A stretch of 64,000 bases of DNA from Lentibacillus daqui (GCF_027186265.1 NZ_CP114176.1:3286001-3350000), one strand, 5' to 3'; counted from the stretch's first letter, positions 54,090 through 61,945 are shown. The notes: generated by a model from the letters alone, not told the origin. Numbers and translations are program-made.

Positions 54090-54260
54090 TTACAACGTCT
54101 CCCGCAACCGTTCAACTTCTTCACTGTCCAAATGCGTCACTTCCGCGATCAGGTCAATGGACATCCCTTTTTTCAACATCTCACATGCTACTTCTTTGGT
54201 TCTAACTTCCCCCAGCCTCAATCCCTCACAACAGGTCAATGAATCCACCAAGGTCGATTC
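54090..54260 (-). pseudogene. C-terminal remnant of an Rpn-family nuclease gene
   Basis: The frame reads EGLRLGEVRTKEVACEMLKK, then GMSIDLIAEVTHLDSEEVER and a stop. This matches the C-terminal segment encoded at 55580-55816 at most positions. There is no N-terminal nuclease part, and no ribosome binding site before a usable start. It is a fragment left by deletion, or the tail of a lost paralogue. Confidence 0.7.
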
Positions 54261-54290
54261 ATAAAGCAGCCTATTTTGCTAAAAAACTAT

Positions 54291-54330
54291 TTGACAAACG
54301 GAAACTACAAATGTAGTATTACATATGTAG
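54291..54330 (+). promoter_or_regulatory. bla promoter with two BlaI/MecI-type operators
   Basis: TTGACA (54291-54296), a 17-base spacer and TAGTAT (54314-54319) form a strong promoter. Two dyads cover it: CTACAAATGTAG (54305-54316) and TTACATATGTAG (54319-54330), both with the ACA-N2-TGT core of BlaI/MecI operators. The first overlaps the spacer and -10 box, the second the start site, as in BlaI-controlled genes. No blaI or blaR1 gene is in the window. Confidence 0.8.
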
Positions 54331-54453
54331 TTTTAATTTATACCCTTCATTTTATGGAGCACGAAATATCATCCGGGTTTGATTGGCCGCCAAACCTGAT
54401 ATGTATAACTAACATAGGAAGGTAAATAAAAGATAGAAAGAGGTTTGATTTTA

Positions 54454-55356
54454 ATGAATTTAAGGAAACCAATCTTTGGTACATTTAAGAAATTGGTACC
54501 TGTACTGCTTCTCTCATGTGTGGCACTTGCAGGTTGTTCAGAGGATAGTGCTCAACCCGATCCATCCGAATCAAAAAATAATAATTTTGCCAAACTGGAA
54601 GACAAATTTGATGCCAGACTTGGTATCTATGCGCTTGATACGGGTACAGACCAAACCGTCACTTACCGATCAAATGAGCGTTTTACGTATGCATCCACAC
54701 ATAAGGCTTTAGCTGTAGGTGCACTGCTACAGCAAATATCAATAGAAGACCTTAACCAAAGGATCACCTATAAGCACGATGACCTTGTAAATTATAATCC
54801 AATTACAGAGAAGCATGTTGATACAGGAATGACGCTGAGAGAACTATGTGAGGCTTCCCTAAGATATAGTGATAATACAGCAGAAAATCTTATCCTTAAG
54901 CAGTTGGGTGGACCTGATGAACTTAAAAAAGCACTCAGAGAAATTGGCGATGACGTGACAAATCCTGAACGATTCGAGCCGGAGTTAAATGAAGTGAAAC
55001 CTGGTGAAACCCATGATACTAGTACACCCAAGGCGCTTGCTAGCAGTCTCCAGTCCTTCGTAATTGGTGACGCACTTCCAAAGGAGAAACGTTTGCTTTT
55101 AACAGATTGGCTTAAGGGAAATGCCACTGGTGATACATTGATTCGTGCAGGAGTACCAAAAAACTGGGTTGTAGCGGATAAATCTGGGTCAGCATCATAT
55201 GGAACACGAAACGACATTGCTGTTATTTGGCCCCCGAAAAAAGAGCCGATTGTTTTAGCCATTCTTTCCAGCCATGATGAAGAGGAAGCGGATACTGATG
55301 ATAAACTTATTGAACTGGCAACAAAAGAAGTAATCGACATTCTTAAAGCTAAATAA
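54454..55356 (+). CDS. Class A beta-lactamase, lipoprotein
   Basis: A 300-residue serine beta-lactamase. The lipobox is ALAGC (Cys28). The active site is complete: Ser81-Thr-His-Lys84, Ser139-Asp-Asn141 (YSDN), Glu175 in EPELN and Lys243-Ser-Gly245. It should hydrolyse penicillins at the outer membrane face. ATG 54454 follows AGAAAGAGG. The promoter has BlaI-type operators, so expression is probably induced by beta-lactams. It lies between two Rpn fragments, in what looks like an insertion hot spot within the envelope block. The subfamily is not assigned. Confidence 0.93.
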   Translation: MNLRKPIFGTFKKLVPVLLLSCVALAGCSEDSAQPDPSESKNNNFAKLEDKFDARLGIYALDTGTDQTVTYRSNERFTYASTHKALAVGALLQQISIEDLNQRITYKHDDLVNYNPITEKHVDTGMTLRELCEASLRYSDNTAENLILKQLGGPDELKKALREIGDDVTNPERFEPELNEVKPGETHDTSTPKALASSLQSFVIGDALPKEKRLLLTDWLKGNATGDTLIRAGVPKNWVVADKSGSASYGTRNDIAVIWPPKKEPIVLAILSSHDEEEADTDDKLIELATKEVIDILKAK

Positions 55357-55437
55357 TTTACCCCAACTGAATCATTATGTGGCTTGAAATAAAGTTGCAC
55401 CACCTTAGCCCTTTGGGTATGATGTATAGTAATAGAA

Positions 55438-55540
55438 GAACTTCCTAACGATGCAACTTATGAGGATATTATGGAGGAAATATATATTCAATCTAAAATT
55501 GACGCTGGATTAAAACAACTTGATGACATAAACAAAGCAA
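55438..55540 (+). pseudogene. Truncated type II antitoxin-like remnant
   Basis: The frame ELPNDATYEDIMEEIYIQSK, then IDAGLKQLDDI, matches the middle of RelB/Phd-like antitoxins that begin E-L-P-x-D-A-T and end in G-L-K-x-x-E. The N-terminus is missing and the C-terminus runs into a hairpin. No toxin gene follows. Confidence 0.5.
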
Positions 55541-55574
55541 TGGATCCAAGACACCCGTCATGTCCTGGATCCAT
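55540..55574 (+). terminator. Hairpin between bla and the Rpn gene
   Basis: ATGGATCCA and TGGATCCAT form a 9-bp stem, followed by TTCTTTTATT. It lies in a convergent gap. Confidence 0.6.
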
Positions 55575-55579
55575 TTCTT

Positions 55580-55816
55580 TTATTCCAGCGTTTTCAGCAA
55601 CCGTTCAATCTCCTCATGTTCCAAATGTGTTACTTCCGCTATTAGTTCAATGGACATCCCTTTTTTCAACATTTCAGTCGCTACTTCTTTGGTTCTAATT
55701 TCTTTGCCAATTTCTTTCCCAATCTCTTTCCCTTTCTCAATTCCACGCTCTTCATACGAAATCGGCAGCTCCATTATTTTTTCCGCATCAGGCAACTGTT
55801 TGATTTCCTTCGCCAT
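55580..55816 (-). CDS. Separate C-terminal Rpn segment (RpnS-like), own ribosome binding site
   Basis: A 78-residue protein, MAKEIKQLPDAEKIMELPIS, then repeated KGKEIGKEIGKEI and a helical end (MLKKGMSIELIAEVTHLEHE). This is the usual C-terminal tail of Rpn proteins, but it is in a different frame from the nuclease gene upstream, so it can only be made from its own ATG. That ATG has AAAGGAGG eight bases upstream, a near-perfect site. In E. coli, short C-terminal Rpn products are reported to act as antitoxins of the long nuclease form. The same is possible here. Confidence 0.65.
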   Translation of the reverse strand: MAKEIKQLPDAEKIMELPISYEERGIEKGKEIGKEIGKEIRTKEVATEMLKKGMSIELIAEVTHLEHEEIERLLKTLE

Positions 55817-56484
55817 TTCTTCTTCCTCCTTTCAGACAGTGTTAAATAGGTTTCGAAAAAGCCATAAATTAATCTCTCACGTGCCGGGTCCAATTCCATT
55901 CGGGTCATCATTCGTAAAAACTCGATTTTCACCTGTACTTTTTCTTCCTTTTTATAACCCATTTTACTCAATAATGCCGCGGCTGCTGGATTGTCAGACT
56001 TGATATAGTCTCTCCAGTTCTTTTTACGCAAGTGTAGCGTCAAATATTGAAACGTCAACACATGAGCGAACGGAAATTCCATCGTATATTCATCCTGTTC
56101 CCATTTTTCGTTATAACTAAATACCGCGATCGGAACAATTGGTTTCTGATACGTATTATACAACAAACTGAAATAACGAAACATCCGCTCATGAAAATCG
56201 CCTTGTTTTTCATTTTGCGGTTCAATGTGAACGATAATGACGGTATCTGTACTCTTTAGTTTCGTTTCTACGATAATATCCAGTCTTCTTGTATTCCCTT
56301 GGATTAGATCTGTGTAAACTTCTTGCGGATAAGGTTGGATCGAATGAAAATCAATATGGTAATGAATATCAGGAAAAAATGCTTCCAAAAATTCTTCAAA
56401 AAATGTGTTGATTAATTGTTTAAATAGCTGGTCATGTCTGGTGTAACTTGGAGAATCTTCTTTTACTACTGTGGTTACTGTCAA
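55774..56484 (-). CDS. Rpn family (PD-(D/E)XK) recombination-promoting nuclease
   Basis: A 236-residue protein. DQLFKQLINTFFEEFLEAFF and IDFHSIQPYPQEVYTDLIQG open the nuclease domain; RRLDIIVETKL and VIIVHIEPQ carry the Asp and Glu-x-Gln catalytic residues (Q replacing K, as in many Rpn proteins). YKPIVPIAVFSY-like and EFPFAHVLTFQYLTLHLR segments follow. After TYLTLSERR the frame becomes basic (KKKWRRKSNS) and stops at 55774, while the expected tail continues in the other frame. So this is a nuclease with a shifted end, or a split long/short pair. It acts on DNA; the role in the host is unclear. Confidence 0.8.
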   Translation of the reverse strand: MTVTTVVKEDSPSYTRHDQLFKQLINTFFEEFLEAFFPDIHYHIDFHSIQPYPQEVYTDLIQGNTRRLDIIVETKLKSTDTVIIVHIEPQNEKQGDFHERMFRYFSLLYNTYQKPIVPIAVFSYNEKWEQDEYTMEFPFAHVLTFQYLTLHLRKKNWRDYIKSDNPAAAALLSKMGYKKEEKVQVKIEFLRMMTRMELDPARERLIYGFFETYLTLSERRKKKWRRKSNSCLMRKK

Positions 56485-56629
56485 TACAGCACTTCCTTTA
56501 CGAGGATATGAAGTTAAAAAACCGAGGTGTTATTCTGGTATTAATATATCATGAAAGGTGGAAAAGAACAAATGTTTTCTCTATTCCAACCTATTCATAT
56601 ATGCAAAGGTTTAGATTATACGAGAAGAA

Positions 56630-56659
56630 ATAAGAAAAACCGGGCAAACCCCGCCCGGT
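56630..56659 (-). terminator. Terminator at the end of the IS91-like element
   Basis: Read on the minus strand, ACCGGGC pairs with GCCCGGT, followed by TTTTTCTTATTTC. It may double as the terminal hairpin of the element. Confidence 0.7.
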
Positions 56660-56678
56660 CCTTTTGTATCCACCATAG

Positions 56679-56870
56679 TTAGAGAAAATCCGATAATTTA
56701 TATTCCTGTCCATGTATGCCCTTATAATACTCCGGATACATGTCTCCCCCACATTGTTCACAACTAAATCTGGGTGGAGTTGTTGGATCTCCTTCATCCA
56801 TCAAATCAAATTCCTGTACGACATCATAAGGAATCTTCTCCTCCTCATGACACACCAAACAATGATAATT
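56679..56870 (-). CDS. Small CxxC/CxxC zinc-binding protein overlapping the transposase end
   Basis: A frame overlapping the last codons of the transposase encodes KKTFVNYHCLVCHEEEKIPY, a DLMDEGDP linker, then RFSCEQCGGDMYPEYYKGIH, with two C-x2-C knuckles. The stop is at 56679. No standard start precedes the first knuckle, so it may depend on re-initiation or frameshift, or use a non-standard codon. It may be an accessory gene of the element. Confidence 0.5.
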   Translation of the reverse strand, partial: NYHCLVCHEEEKIPYDVVQEFDLMDEGDPTTPPRFSCEQCGGDMYPEYYKGIHGQEYKLSDFL

Positions 56871-58142
56871 GACAAACGTCTTCTTGGGGCGCAGATGGTC
56901 GGTTCCCTTTTTCCTCTTTTTGCTTTTCTTGCCCGTTGCCTTCGAGATGATGAATCACCCTTTCTAGATAGCTTTTTGCTTCTTTCGTTAATGCTATTTT
57001 TATTTCTAATCGTCCTCCCTCAAGACAGACTTCACCCATGTACTCATAATAGTTGTTGCAATGTGGGCAAATCATTGGATCTTTTTGTCCACTTGAAATA
57101 ATACGCTCTCTCCATGTTTGGCGGCGTAATGTCTTTTTCACCTTCAGTATCCATCGTTTTGTTCCTTGTTGCCATGTAGCCAACAGCTTTTTACTTAACT
57201 TCTTGCTCCTTCTTGAGTACATGCCATAATGACGAATCGTTTTAAATTGTTCATCCGGAATATGACGTATTAAACGGATGATAAACTCTTCTACTGTAAC
57301 TACTTCATGTTTTTCTTTCCCATCTGTCTTGTCCACATACTTAAAAGTTACAGTTTGACCATCATATGCCTCGATCCGATTGGTTCCAATCGCTGGTCGA
57401 CGAATATAGCGGCCAATATAGCGAAGCTGCTCTTTTATCTTTCCTCTTTGTTTTGGGGCATACACATAGAAGCCTTCCCCATTTGCGGAAAAAGCCTTTT
57501 GTAATCTTGGCTGTATCCTTTTCTTTTCTTGCTTCGTCAAGTTTTTTCGGATGAGCTTCAACACTACCGTCTGCCATTGCTTTCGAAGCATCTTGAATGG
57601 TATAAAATCGTATCCTTTCCATTCCCCTTTTTTCGTGATTCCCCCATCGTTACCATCATATGTACATGGGGATTGAAATTCACTTTGGAACCAAACGTAT
57701 GCAATCCAACTATAATCCCCGGTATCACCTTGGCTTTCTTCTGAAAATAGTCAGTAAGTAATTTGGCTGCTTCATCCATAAGTGGCTTTAAAAGCTCACG
57801 ATGTAAAAGGAATATATCCCGTAGCCCTTCATCAATTGTGAGTATCACATGTCGGTGATTCACTTGTAATACGTCCTCAGACAATAGACGACTCCATTCT
57901 TCGCTTTCTCCAACAGAACAGGTTGTACAAAAACGTCCCTTACATCGGAAGGGAATACGCTTTACATCATGGCAGCCCTCGCAAACAAAAAGTTTGAATC
58001 CTTTTTTCATATCTCCACAGTCACGAAATTTCTCTACCTCCTTTGTGACAATAGGACGGATTCTCTTTCCGTATTTCCTTTTGAATGATTCCCAATGTTG
58101 ATTTTCGTCAAAGAAGATTTTTTTTAATATGTTTTTCCCCAT
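56845..58142 (-). CDS. IS91-like transposase in two frames with a -1 slippery site
   Basis: Frame 1 (58142-57564) has the N-terminal zinc finger CEGCHDVKRIPFRCKGRFCT plus CTTC and the HUH motif in FNPHVHMMVTMGES. Frame 2 (57591-56845) has the catalytic Tyr region QLRYIGRYIRRPAIGTNRI and a second zinc knuckle CPHCNNYY. The frames join in CGA AAA AAG GGG at about 57628: an A AAA AAG heptamer, in phase for a -1 slip, which exactly restores GEWKGYDFIPFKMLRKQW. So it is either programmed frameshifting or a one-base lesion. Complete HUH and Tyr motifs argue for recent activity. No good ribosome binding site is seen before ATG 58142. Confidence 0.75.
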
Positions 58143-58145
58143 ACA

Positions 58146-58181
58146 TAAAAAATACCACAGTAACACTCACTGCGGTAGACC
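58146..58181 (+). repeat. 36-bp duplicated hairpin sequence, copy 2
   Basis: Identical to 40566-40601, just upstream of the transposase start. It may be an end of the IS91-like element, or a shared target or RNA gene remnant. Confidence 0.85.
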
Positions 58182-58202
58182 CAAATTTTATACTTTCCTA
58201 TC

Positions 58203-58241
58203 TTTTAAAAATAGACCTGGATACGTTTTATATCCAGGTCT
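58203..58241 (-). terminator. Terminator of the GlsB-like gene
   Basis: On the minus strand AGACCTGGATA pairs with TATCCAGGTCT, followed by ATTTTTAAAAG. Confidence 0.8.
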
Positions 58242-58290
58242 CGTACATAATGATTTACAAATTATATTGGTAACCGAAATTTTAGTGCAC

Positions 58291-58332
58291 ATCGACCTAA
58301 ATGAAGCGGGAATCGATCTAAATGCAAGTGAA
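58291..58332 (+). repeat. Degenerate 21-bp-period pair
   Basis: Two 21-bp units, ATCGA(C/T)CTAAATG followed by variable bases, and a weak third. The core is distantly like array A. It lies just after the GlsB-like gene. Confidence 0.4.
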
Positions 58333-58417
58333 GGTCATATTCACTGGCCAATGATTCCCGCTCTTTTTAACAGCGTTTCACTTTAACAACCAACCTCTTT
58401 AACAATTCCTTACCGGT

Positions 58418-58669
58418 TTAAGATTTCCGGAACGCGCGAAATAAAAAGCTTAGAATCAACACCAGGATAACCGCACCAATAATGGCTGGGATGATGAAAA
58501 TACCCGCCAGTTCCGGTCCCCAATGGCCAAGTAGCAATGTTCCAAGCCACGAACCAATTAATCCAGCAATAATATTACCAATAATGCCTCCTGGTATGTC
58601 ACGGCTTGCGATCAGACCACCCAGCCAGCCAATCACACCACCAACTATGATCATCCAAATAACACCCAT
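58418..58669 (-). CDS. GlsB/YeaQ/YmgE family stress membrane protein
   Basis: An 83-residue protein with three helices. IIVGGVIGWLGGLIASRDIP, GGIIGNIIAGLIGSWLGTLL and LAGIFIIPAIIGAVILVLIL follow the Gly-zipper pattern of the family, which is linked to general stress. I use ATG 58669, preceded by GTGAGGAGTG, not the earlier 58735. It is a single gene with its own terminator. Its molecular role is unknown. Confidence 0.88.
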   Translation of the reverse strand: MGVIWMIIVGGVIGWLGGLIASRDIPGGIIGNIIAGLIGSWLGTLLLGHWGPELAGIFIIPAIIGAVILVLILSFLFRAFRKS

Positions 58670-58873
58670 CGTATCACTCCTCACTCTAATATATTTCAAA
58701 AGCGTATCGACAAAGCACTTTAAAAATCCCAACAAGAGGTTTTCTATGATAGTACCACTATTATTTGTAGCTTAAACCATTTTATGCAATTATGATGGAA
58801 ACTGCCTCGTGTATACGCCCTTGTACCATATGTTATGATTTAATTAGCTTCTAATTGAATGGAGAGATGCAAT

Positions 58874-59593
58874 TTGGCACTTAATTTCGCCCATCGTGGT
58901 TCACTTACGGAGGCGCCGGAAAACACACTACCAGCCTTTCAAAAAGCACTGAAACATGGTGCAAGGGCTGTAGAATTGGACGTTCAGCTGACAAAAGATC
59001 AACAGCTTGTCATTTGTCATGATCACAAACTATCGCGATTGAATAAGGATGTTAAGGGATTAATCAAGGATTTTACACTGGCGGAAATCAAACAAATTGA
59101 TGTAGGTGCTGCCTTTTCCGAAGATTTTCAAGGCACCACACTGAGCACATTGGATGAATTGTTGGCAATTTGCCCCGAAGATCTGCTGTTAAATATCGAG
59201 ATAAAAAATATTCCAGTCATTTATCCCGGGATAGAACATATTCTGCTCGATTGTCTGAAACAGCACAATCGGATAGATCATGTCATTATCTCATCATTTG
59301 ACCACATGGCCTTGGCTAAAATGCAGGAGCTTGAACCAAACATCAGACTTGGCATGCTGTTTTATTATCGTATGTTACACCCATGGGACTACGCCAACAG
59401 TAGCGGGCTAAATATTACAAGTATCCATCCCAACCAAGTATATGTTGATCAAACGTTTGTTCAGGAGTGTAAACGGCTTGGTTATGAGGTTTATCCTTTT
59501 ACGGTTAATACTAAGGATCGGTATGAGGAATTAATTTCATATGGGGTGGATGGCGTGTTTTCGAATAATCCGGAAGTGTTCAAGCAAAGCTAA
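58874..59593 (+). CDS. Glycerophosphodiester phosphodiesterase
   Basis: A 239-residue cytosolic TIM-barrel enzyme of the UgpQ type: FAHRGSLTEAPENTLPAFQK, AVELDVQLTKDQQLVICHD, LSTLDELLAICP and INPNQ-like VYPFTVNTKDRYEELISYGV. The catalytic His, Glu and Asp residues are present, and there is no signal peptide. It hydrolyses glycerophosphodiesters from lipid or teichoic acid turnover. The start is TTG 58874, seven bases after GGAGAG. Its place beside LtaS-like and tag genes suits recycling of glycerol phosphate polymers. Confidence 0.92.
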   Translation: MALNFAHRGSLTEAPENTLPAFQKALKHGARAVELDVQLTKDQQLVICHDHKLSRLNKDVKGLIKDFTLAEIKQIDVGAAFSEDFQGTTLSTLDELLAICPEDLLLNIEIKNIPVIYPGIEHILLDCLKQHNRIDHVIISSFDHMALAKMQELEPNIRLGMLFYYRMLHPWDYANSSGLNITSIHPNQVYVDQTFVQECKRLGYEVYPFTVNTKDRYEELISYGVDGVFSNNPEVFKQS

Positions 59594-59653
59594 TTAACAT
59601 AGTGACTTTTTCATGCCTAATGGCGTTCCCATTACCTCTTCATACTTCAAAAG

Positions 59654-59690
59654 TCAAATAACCCCTCCTGATACAGGTAGGGTTATTTGA
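59654..59690. terminator. Terminator between GDPD and LtaS-like genes
   Basis: TCAAATAACCC and GGGTTATTTGA form a perfect 11-bp stem in the convergent gap. On the minus strand it is followed by CTTTTG. Confidence 0.7.
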
Positions 59691-59733
59691 CGCTTACGAA
59701 GGCGGTGTTTACACGAGCTGGCGTTTCTATACT

Positions 59734-61599
59734 TTACTTAATTTCTGTATAAAAATCACCAGGCAGCCAGTTATGCCCAAATAGTGCATCATATTCAACA
59801 ATCCGGTAATCATCAACCACAGTCAATAATTCTTTTGAAAGATCTTTATCATATATTTTGCCTTCATCTGATACAATATAATCTTTCCCTATTCTTTTTA
59901 CACCTTTTTCCAATAGTGTATCCATGAGACCTTGATAGGCAGAAACATAATAATGCCCCTCCCTTAATAATACTGGGACAAAAAATACGGGTGACAAGTC
60001 ATCAAGTTGGATCCCACCCTCGCTTCTCCCGTGATTCATATAAATAAACCAAGGTGTTTCATGGAGCAAATCACCTTTAAATTGGTTCTCTGTTCCTCTG
60101 AAAACGCTAGGGAAATGATCACCATAAAACAAAAAATTAATTTCCTTATCAGACTTATCCCATTCATTAACTAATTCTTTCATCGCTTTATCCGAGGCAT
60201 GTATTCCCTGCAGATAATTAAACAATTCTTTTTCCTTCTTTTTTGGAAAAACATCTGTATTAATTTCCGGTTCGTAATCCATTTCGGGAATTTCTTTATT
60301 GTATGGAGAATGGTTTTGCATCGACAAGATATGGATCAACCCCACATCTTTCTTATTTGCCACTTCCATCATATCCTTATTCAAAGCTTCATCTGAAACC
60401 CTTGTATGGGTTCCCAGCTTTTCGGTATGCTTAATGCCATGATCCAGATAGTGAAATTCATCAAACCCGATTGCATCATATATTGTTTTTCTATTGTAAA
60501 GATGTGCTGTATATGGGTGTAAAGCAACCTTATTCTTGTTATAAAAATCCAAAATGGTATGGTGGTTCTTTGAATCAGCGTAGAAGTCTGAATATGGCGT
60601 TACAACCAGTGGTTCACGAAAAACTTCCAGGCTGAAAGATGTTAAAACCGACCATTCCAAATTAGCAGTTCCTCCCCCTATATACTGGCTGTACATCGTT
60701 CCTCCAATATTATTTTTAACAGTACTGGAGATAAACGGAATAGGAGTTTCGTTTAACAAAAGGTCGGGCAACTGTTTCGGATCCATTAATGATTCGCTTA
60801 AATACAGAAATGTTTGCGATTCATTTAGGGATTTATCACGATCTTTATTAATATCTTTGGAAATCTTACTGTATTTCTTTGAGATTTGCGTGATCCTATC
60901 CTTACTGTAATTACCGGGTCTATCCATATAGGTAGGTTTTACCGTATTCATCAGCGTAGGTAAATAGCCGTCTTTGCGGGCCCGTTTTAAAGGATTAAAA
61001 TTATGGCTATGCGTTTCTTCAAACTTCAAAACATGTGTATTGTAATAATTTGGCTTCATAAATATTGCCACTAAAACGCTTAGAGATACTACAAATAAAA
61101 CAATCCGAATCCTTCTGCTGACGTAGAAGTTTATTTTCTTTGAAACTTTCACGATCAAAACTTGTATCCCAGCCAAAACCAAAATAGTTACAATTGCTAT
61201 TAACAAGGCAAAAGCCGGCGAAACATCTACAAAAGACAAAATCTCCTTTGGTGAAGCAATCGTTTTGAGCTCCGAGAAAGTGATAAATTCATTTCGCTCC
61301 ATTGCTTTCATCTGGTTTGCAAAAACTAAACCAAACATTAACAAATCTATCATCACAATACTTACAATGGCTGTTCCTAAAATGGAGTATACAAAAATGG
61401 TAATTGTGAAAATTAAAGAGACACCATTGAAAAAAGAATCGTGGAAATCCTGTCCGGGGTCAATGGTATAATCGGGAAACATGCTTTTATTTAACCATTT
61501 AATTATAACTGTTGAATTGATTCTTATAATAAAAAACAACAATATGAAATAAGCAATAAAAAGTAACGCCTTTACGACTTTTGGCACGCTAAACTCCAC
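59734..61599 (-). CDS. LtaS-family phosphoglycerol transferase-like protein
   Basis: A 621-residue protein. Five helices (about 10-28, 55-85, 88-105, 125-150, 160-180) precede an outer alkaline-phosphatase/sulfatase-type domain. The metal and nucleophile sites are there: SESLMD (Glu), GGGTANLEWSVLTSFS (nucleophile Thr), THTRVSDEAL, SMQNHSPY and FYGDHFPS. LtaS enzymes build polyglycerolphosphate from phosphatidylglycerol; divergent members modify teichoic acids or other glycans. The motif order is as in LtaS, but sequence details (FLYLSESL for the usual I-x-x-E-S-F) suggest a side branch. It lies between GDPD and tagGH. Confidence 0.85.
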   Translation of the reverse strand: MEFSVPKVVKALLFIAYFILLFFIIRINSTVIIKWLNKSMFPDYTIDPGQDFHDSFFNGVSLIFTITIFVYSILGTAIVSIVMIDLLMFGLVFANQMKAMERNEFITFSELKTIASPKEILSFVDVSPAFALLIAIVTILVLAGIQVLIVKVSKKINFYVSRRIRIVLFVVSLSVLVAIFMKPNYYNTHVLKFEETHSHNFNPLKRARKDGYLPTLMNTVKPTYMDRPGNYSKDRITQISKKYSKISKDINKDRDKSLNESQTFLYLSESLMDPKQLPDLLLNETPIPFISSTVKNNIGGTMYSQYIGGGTANLEWSVLTSFSLEVFREPLVVTPYSDFYADSKNHHTILDFYNKNKVALHPYTAHLYNRKTIYDAIGFDEFHYLDHGIKHTEKLGTHTRVSDEALNKDMMEVANKKDVGLIHILSMQNHSPYNKEIPEMDYEPEINTDVFPKKKEKELFNYLQGIHASDKAMKELVNEWDKSDKEINFLFYGDHFPSVFRGTENQFKGDLLHETPWFIYMNHGRSEGGIQLDDLSPVFFVPVLLREGHYYVSAYQGLMDTLLEKGVKRIGKDYIVSDEGKIYDKDLSKELLTVVDDYRIVEYDALFGHNWLPGDFYTEIK

Positions 61600-61740
61600 T
61601 CTTTTCTCCCAAAATATCTTTCCAATAAACTACTTTATCATAACAGCGACTAATTTTTAAGAAATCTTGGTGAAACAGCCCTAAATTGTTTACGTCTGGC
61701 ACGACTACTGGCAAGGGAGTAAACGTAAAATAATATATCC

Positions 61741-61945
61741 TTAGATGCACGTTTTATATTTTCCATAAAACGTAAGATCGGTAATGTACGGTGCGGACAT
61801 ACTTACAACTGAACCGATTTCCGCCTGACCAATTAATTCTCCTGAATCCGGGTCTAGTCGTCCCGACCTCATTAGCGGTTTGAAATTTATGATAATGCAA
61901 TGGATCGGAACCATTATCATAGACGGCGTGTTTATCACTGTTCAT
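61741..61945 (-). pseudogene. Decayed gene of unknown family
   Basis: Two overlapping frames encode pieces that look protein-like: NSDKHAVYDNGSDPLHYHKF in one, and RSGRLDPDSGELIGQAEIGS then MSAPYITDLTFYGKYKT in the other. A frame change near 61870 would join them. No ribosome binding site is seen. The rest of the 61600-62062 gap is empty. Confidence 0.35.

Larger units (their letters stand above)
56630..58181 (-). mobile_element. IS91/IS801-like insertion element
   Basis: A transposase of the Y2/HUH type in two frames, followed by a small zinc-binding gene and a terminal hairpin (ACCGGGC with GCCCGGT, 56639-56659). On the other side is a 36-bp hairpin sequence that recurs at 40566. The bounds are estimates: IS91 relatives have no inverted repeats or target duplications. 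It sits between the Rpn gene and a stress-protein gene, within the envelope block. Confidence 0.7.
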
